Below are positions 4,084-5,400 of a DNA stretch of 5,400 bases, piece after piece (position 1 is the first letter of the stretch; the number at the start of each line of letters is the position of its first letter). Origin of the DNA: Chlamydiota bacterium (GTDB lineage: Bacteria; Chlamydiota; Chlamydiia; Chlamydiales; JAJFMB01). The stretch is from NCBI GenBank assembly GCA_021772355.1, contig JAJFMB010000206.1, positions 1 to 5,400 on the forward strand, written 5' to 3'. A program made the translations under genes and the position numbers. Below the pieces are notes generated by a model that saw only the letters and a program-made list of their open reading frames with translations, was not told the DNA's origin and ran no database searches.

Positions 4084-5400
4084 ATGAGTTTAACAGAAAC
4101 AGCTAAAAAGGAGAACAATAAAGAGAATGCGCAACACTCAAAGAAACAAGATTTAAGTTCATTTGGTGAGCTTGGCGTAAATAATGAAAGTGGGATTAAG
4201 CTCTCTGTCGATCAAACAAAAAAAATTAACATTGCAGAATCAAATCAAAAACCTCAATCAAAAATAAAACTACCTTTTGAAGTTCTAGGTTTTACGCCTG
4301 ATAGAAAAATCATGATTTGGCATGATGGTCATTTAATGTATTTCTCTTCAACACAGTTAAGAAGCGATGACCTTGGCTTACTGATGGAATATTCAGAACA
4401 AGTTAAGGCAGAAGATGTAAAAAAACAAATTATAGAAGAAGCACGGAACAAAGGAATTATAGAGGAAACAAGCCCTATAAAAATGGGTATTTGGAGGATA
4501 AAAGATAAATGGTTAATTATTTCAGGAAAGGAAGCTATAGAAATAAAAGGAACCGTTGTAAGAGATATCAATAGTCCTATTTATGACGGGAGCTTGCTTC
4601 AGTTTAGACGAAAAAAATGGTTAGATATCGGAAAACTAAAATCAAAAATTGGAAAAATTTCCCTAGCCCAAGTTTATGAAAAAATAAGAAAATGCGTTGC
4701 TCAATGGTGTTGGAAGGATGAAAACGCTGTTGAGTTCATGACAGCTGTAATTATGTTAATCGCATTTCAACAAGCAATGAGCTGGAGGCCATGGATTTAT
4801 ATAAGCGGAGAAACCGATTCAGGAAAATCACTACTTCTAGAAGAATTAATAGAGGCTATTTTTAGAGAGCTTGTAAAAAGAGCAGATAAATCAACAGCGC
4901 ACGCGATATATCAATCTGTAGGAAACACTTGTCGAATTCTATGCCTTGATGAATTTGAAAAAAGTAAAAATATTCCGGCTATAATGGAAGCCCTTAAACT
5001 TATGAGCCGAGGCGGAGAGAAAAACCAAGGAACTACCGGAGAAAATGAACTATCCTTTCAAGTTCATCATATGCCAATTCTAGCAAGTATTTATAAGCCC
5101 TCAACCTGTTTGAAAGACGAATCTCAAAGAAACAGAATGATAACCTTTGAACTAACCAAGCCAAACGATAGAACACCTCCAAAACTATGGACTGAAGAAG
5201 AAGGTGAAGATATATTAACGGATATTATAGCAGCAGTATCCAGTGACTGGGAAAACATCCAAAAAACAGCCGATCAAGTCATTGAAAAAACAAAACAATT
5301 AAACCAGAACGCAGACCAAAAAGTTGATGATAGAACGGCAAGAAATTTTATGTATATTTCAGCTATTTTAGAGTTAGCTACAGGTAACAATTACGCTATT
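4084..5400 (+). CDS. AAA+ ATPase of the mobile-element primase/helicase type, cut by the right edge
   Basis: This frame is open for 439 codons and runs off the window. Residues 1-60 are a low-complexity, Lys/Asn/Gln-rich tail. Residues 63-105 (LPFEVLGFTPDRKIMIWHDG, then FSSTQL) resemble the LGY/LGF-x-yyy domain before the ATPase of phage and plasmid primase-helicases. The ATPase follows: Walker A GETDSGKS (242-249, in the family context WRPWIYISG), Walker B LCLDEFE (288-292 around Asp289-Glu290), a QGTTG motif (315-319) and an arginine-finger-like DESQRNRMITFEL (Arg349, Arg351). The preceding STAHAIYQSV also fits this family. An N-terminal Toprim primase domain, common in relatives, is absent. 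The likely role is unwinding DNA to replicate the element. ATG4084 has AGGT 7 bases upstream. It is probably in one transcript with the HTH gene at 3731. Confidence 0.85.
   Translation, partial: MSLTETAKKENNKENAQHSKKQDLSSFGELGVNNESGIKLSVDQTKKINIAESNQKPQSKIKLPFEVLGFTPDRKIMIWHDGHLMYFSSTQLRSDDLGLLMEYSEQVKAEDVKKQIIEEARNKGIIEETSPIKMGIWRIKDKWLIISGKEAIEIKGTVVRDINSPIYDGSLLQFRRKKWLDIGKLKSKIGKISLAQVYEKIRKCVAQWCWKDENAVEFMTAVIMLIAFQQAMSWRPWIYISGETDSGKSLLLEELIEAIFRELVKRADKSTAHAIYQSVGNTCRILCLDEFEKSKNIPAIMEALKLMSRGGEKNQGTTGENELSFQVHHMPILASIYKPSTCLKDESQRNRMITFELTKPNDRTPPKLWTEEEGEDILTDIIAAVSSDWENIQKTADQVIEKTKQLNQNADQKVDDRTARNFMYISAILELATGNNYAI

Noticed and set aside
4329..4571. 80-codon minus-strand open frame, hydrophobic
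   Set aside because: It is the reverse strand of the well-supported ATPase gene. Its Ile/Ser/Phe-rich composition is what antisense reading of Lys/Glu/Asn codons gives.
735..5400. Second copy of the tRNA-Asn 3' end (attR), CRISPR repeats, transposase or IS ends
   Set aside because: None was seen by eye in this window; the right end of the element probably lies beyond the edge.

Overview
The left edge carries the last 175 codons of a groEL gene. Its wording (EIEMKEKKDRVDDAQHAT, then GILDPTKVTR and the tail PAMPAGMDY in place of a Gly-Gly-Met tail) is that of the chlamydial GroEL1 lineage. The window therefore most likely comes from a member of the Chlamydiae. The less strict matches in the middle of the protein suggest an environmental, amoeba- or arthropod-associated family rather than the genus Chlamydia; this is recalled family knowledge, not a search result. 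groEL ends at a strong hairpin and is followed by a complete tRNA-Asn(GUU) with its own terminator.

From about 730 to the right edge the DNA is more A+T-rich and has the content of an integrated mobile element. A tyrosine recombinase (978-2036) with all its catalytic residues lies just past the tRNA. It is followed almost without a gap by an unrecognised 318-residue protein (2041-2997). A strong promoter (3034-3061) then drives a 69-residue winged-helix DNA-binding protein (3137-3346). A second excisionase/MerR-like protein of 90 residues follows at 3731-4003. Last comes the N-terminal 439 codons of an AAA+ ATPase of the phage/plasmid primase-helicase type (4084 to the edge). No structural phage genes and no second attachment site are in view.

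The most interesting part is the 384-base gap at 3347-3730. On the minus strand it holds what looks like a complete small-RNA gene. The promoter is TTGAAA-18-TAAAAT, the transcript is about 69 nt, and it ends in an 11-bp hairpin plus nine U. On the plus strand the same stretch looks like a long mRNA leader: a TTGACA promoter, a hairpin, a 21-codon open reading frame with a ribosome binding site, and a 13-bp exact inverted repeat whose arms bracket both that ORF and the antisense RNA. The layout resembles the antisense-RNA plus leader-peptide control of plasmid rep genes. It suggests that this element controls its DNA-binding protein and helicase by a plasmid-like copy-control circuit. This is inference from sequence layout alone.

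Likely logic: the integrase acts at or near tRNA-Asn, the small winged-helix proteins act as excisionase or transcriptional switches, and the AAA+ protein drives element replication under RNA control.
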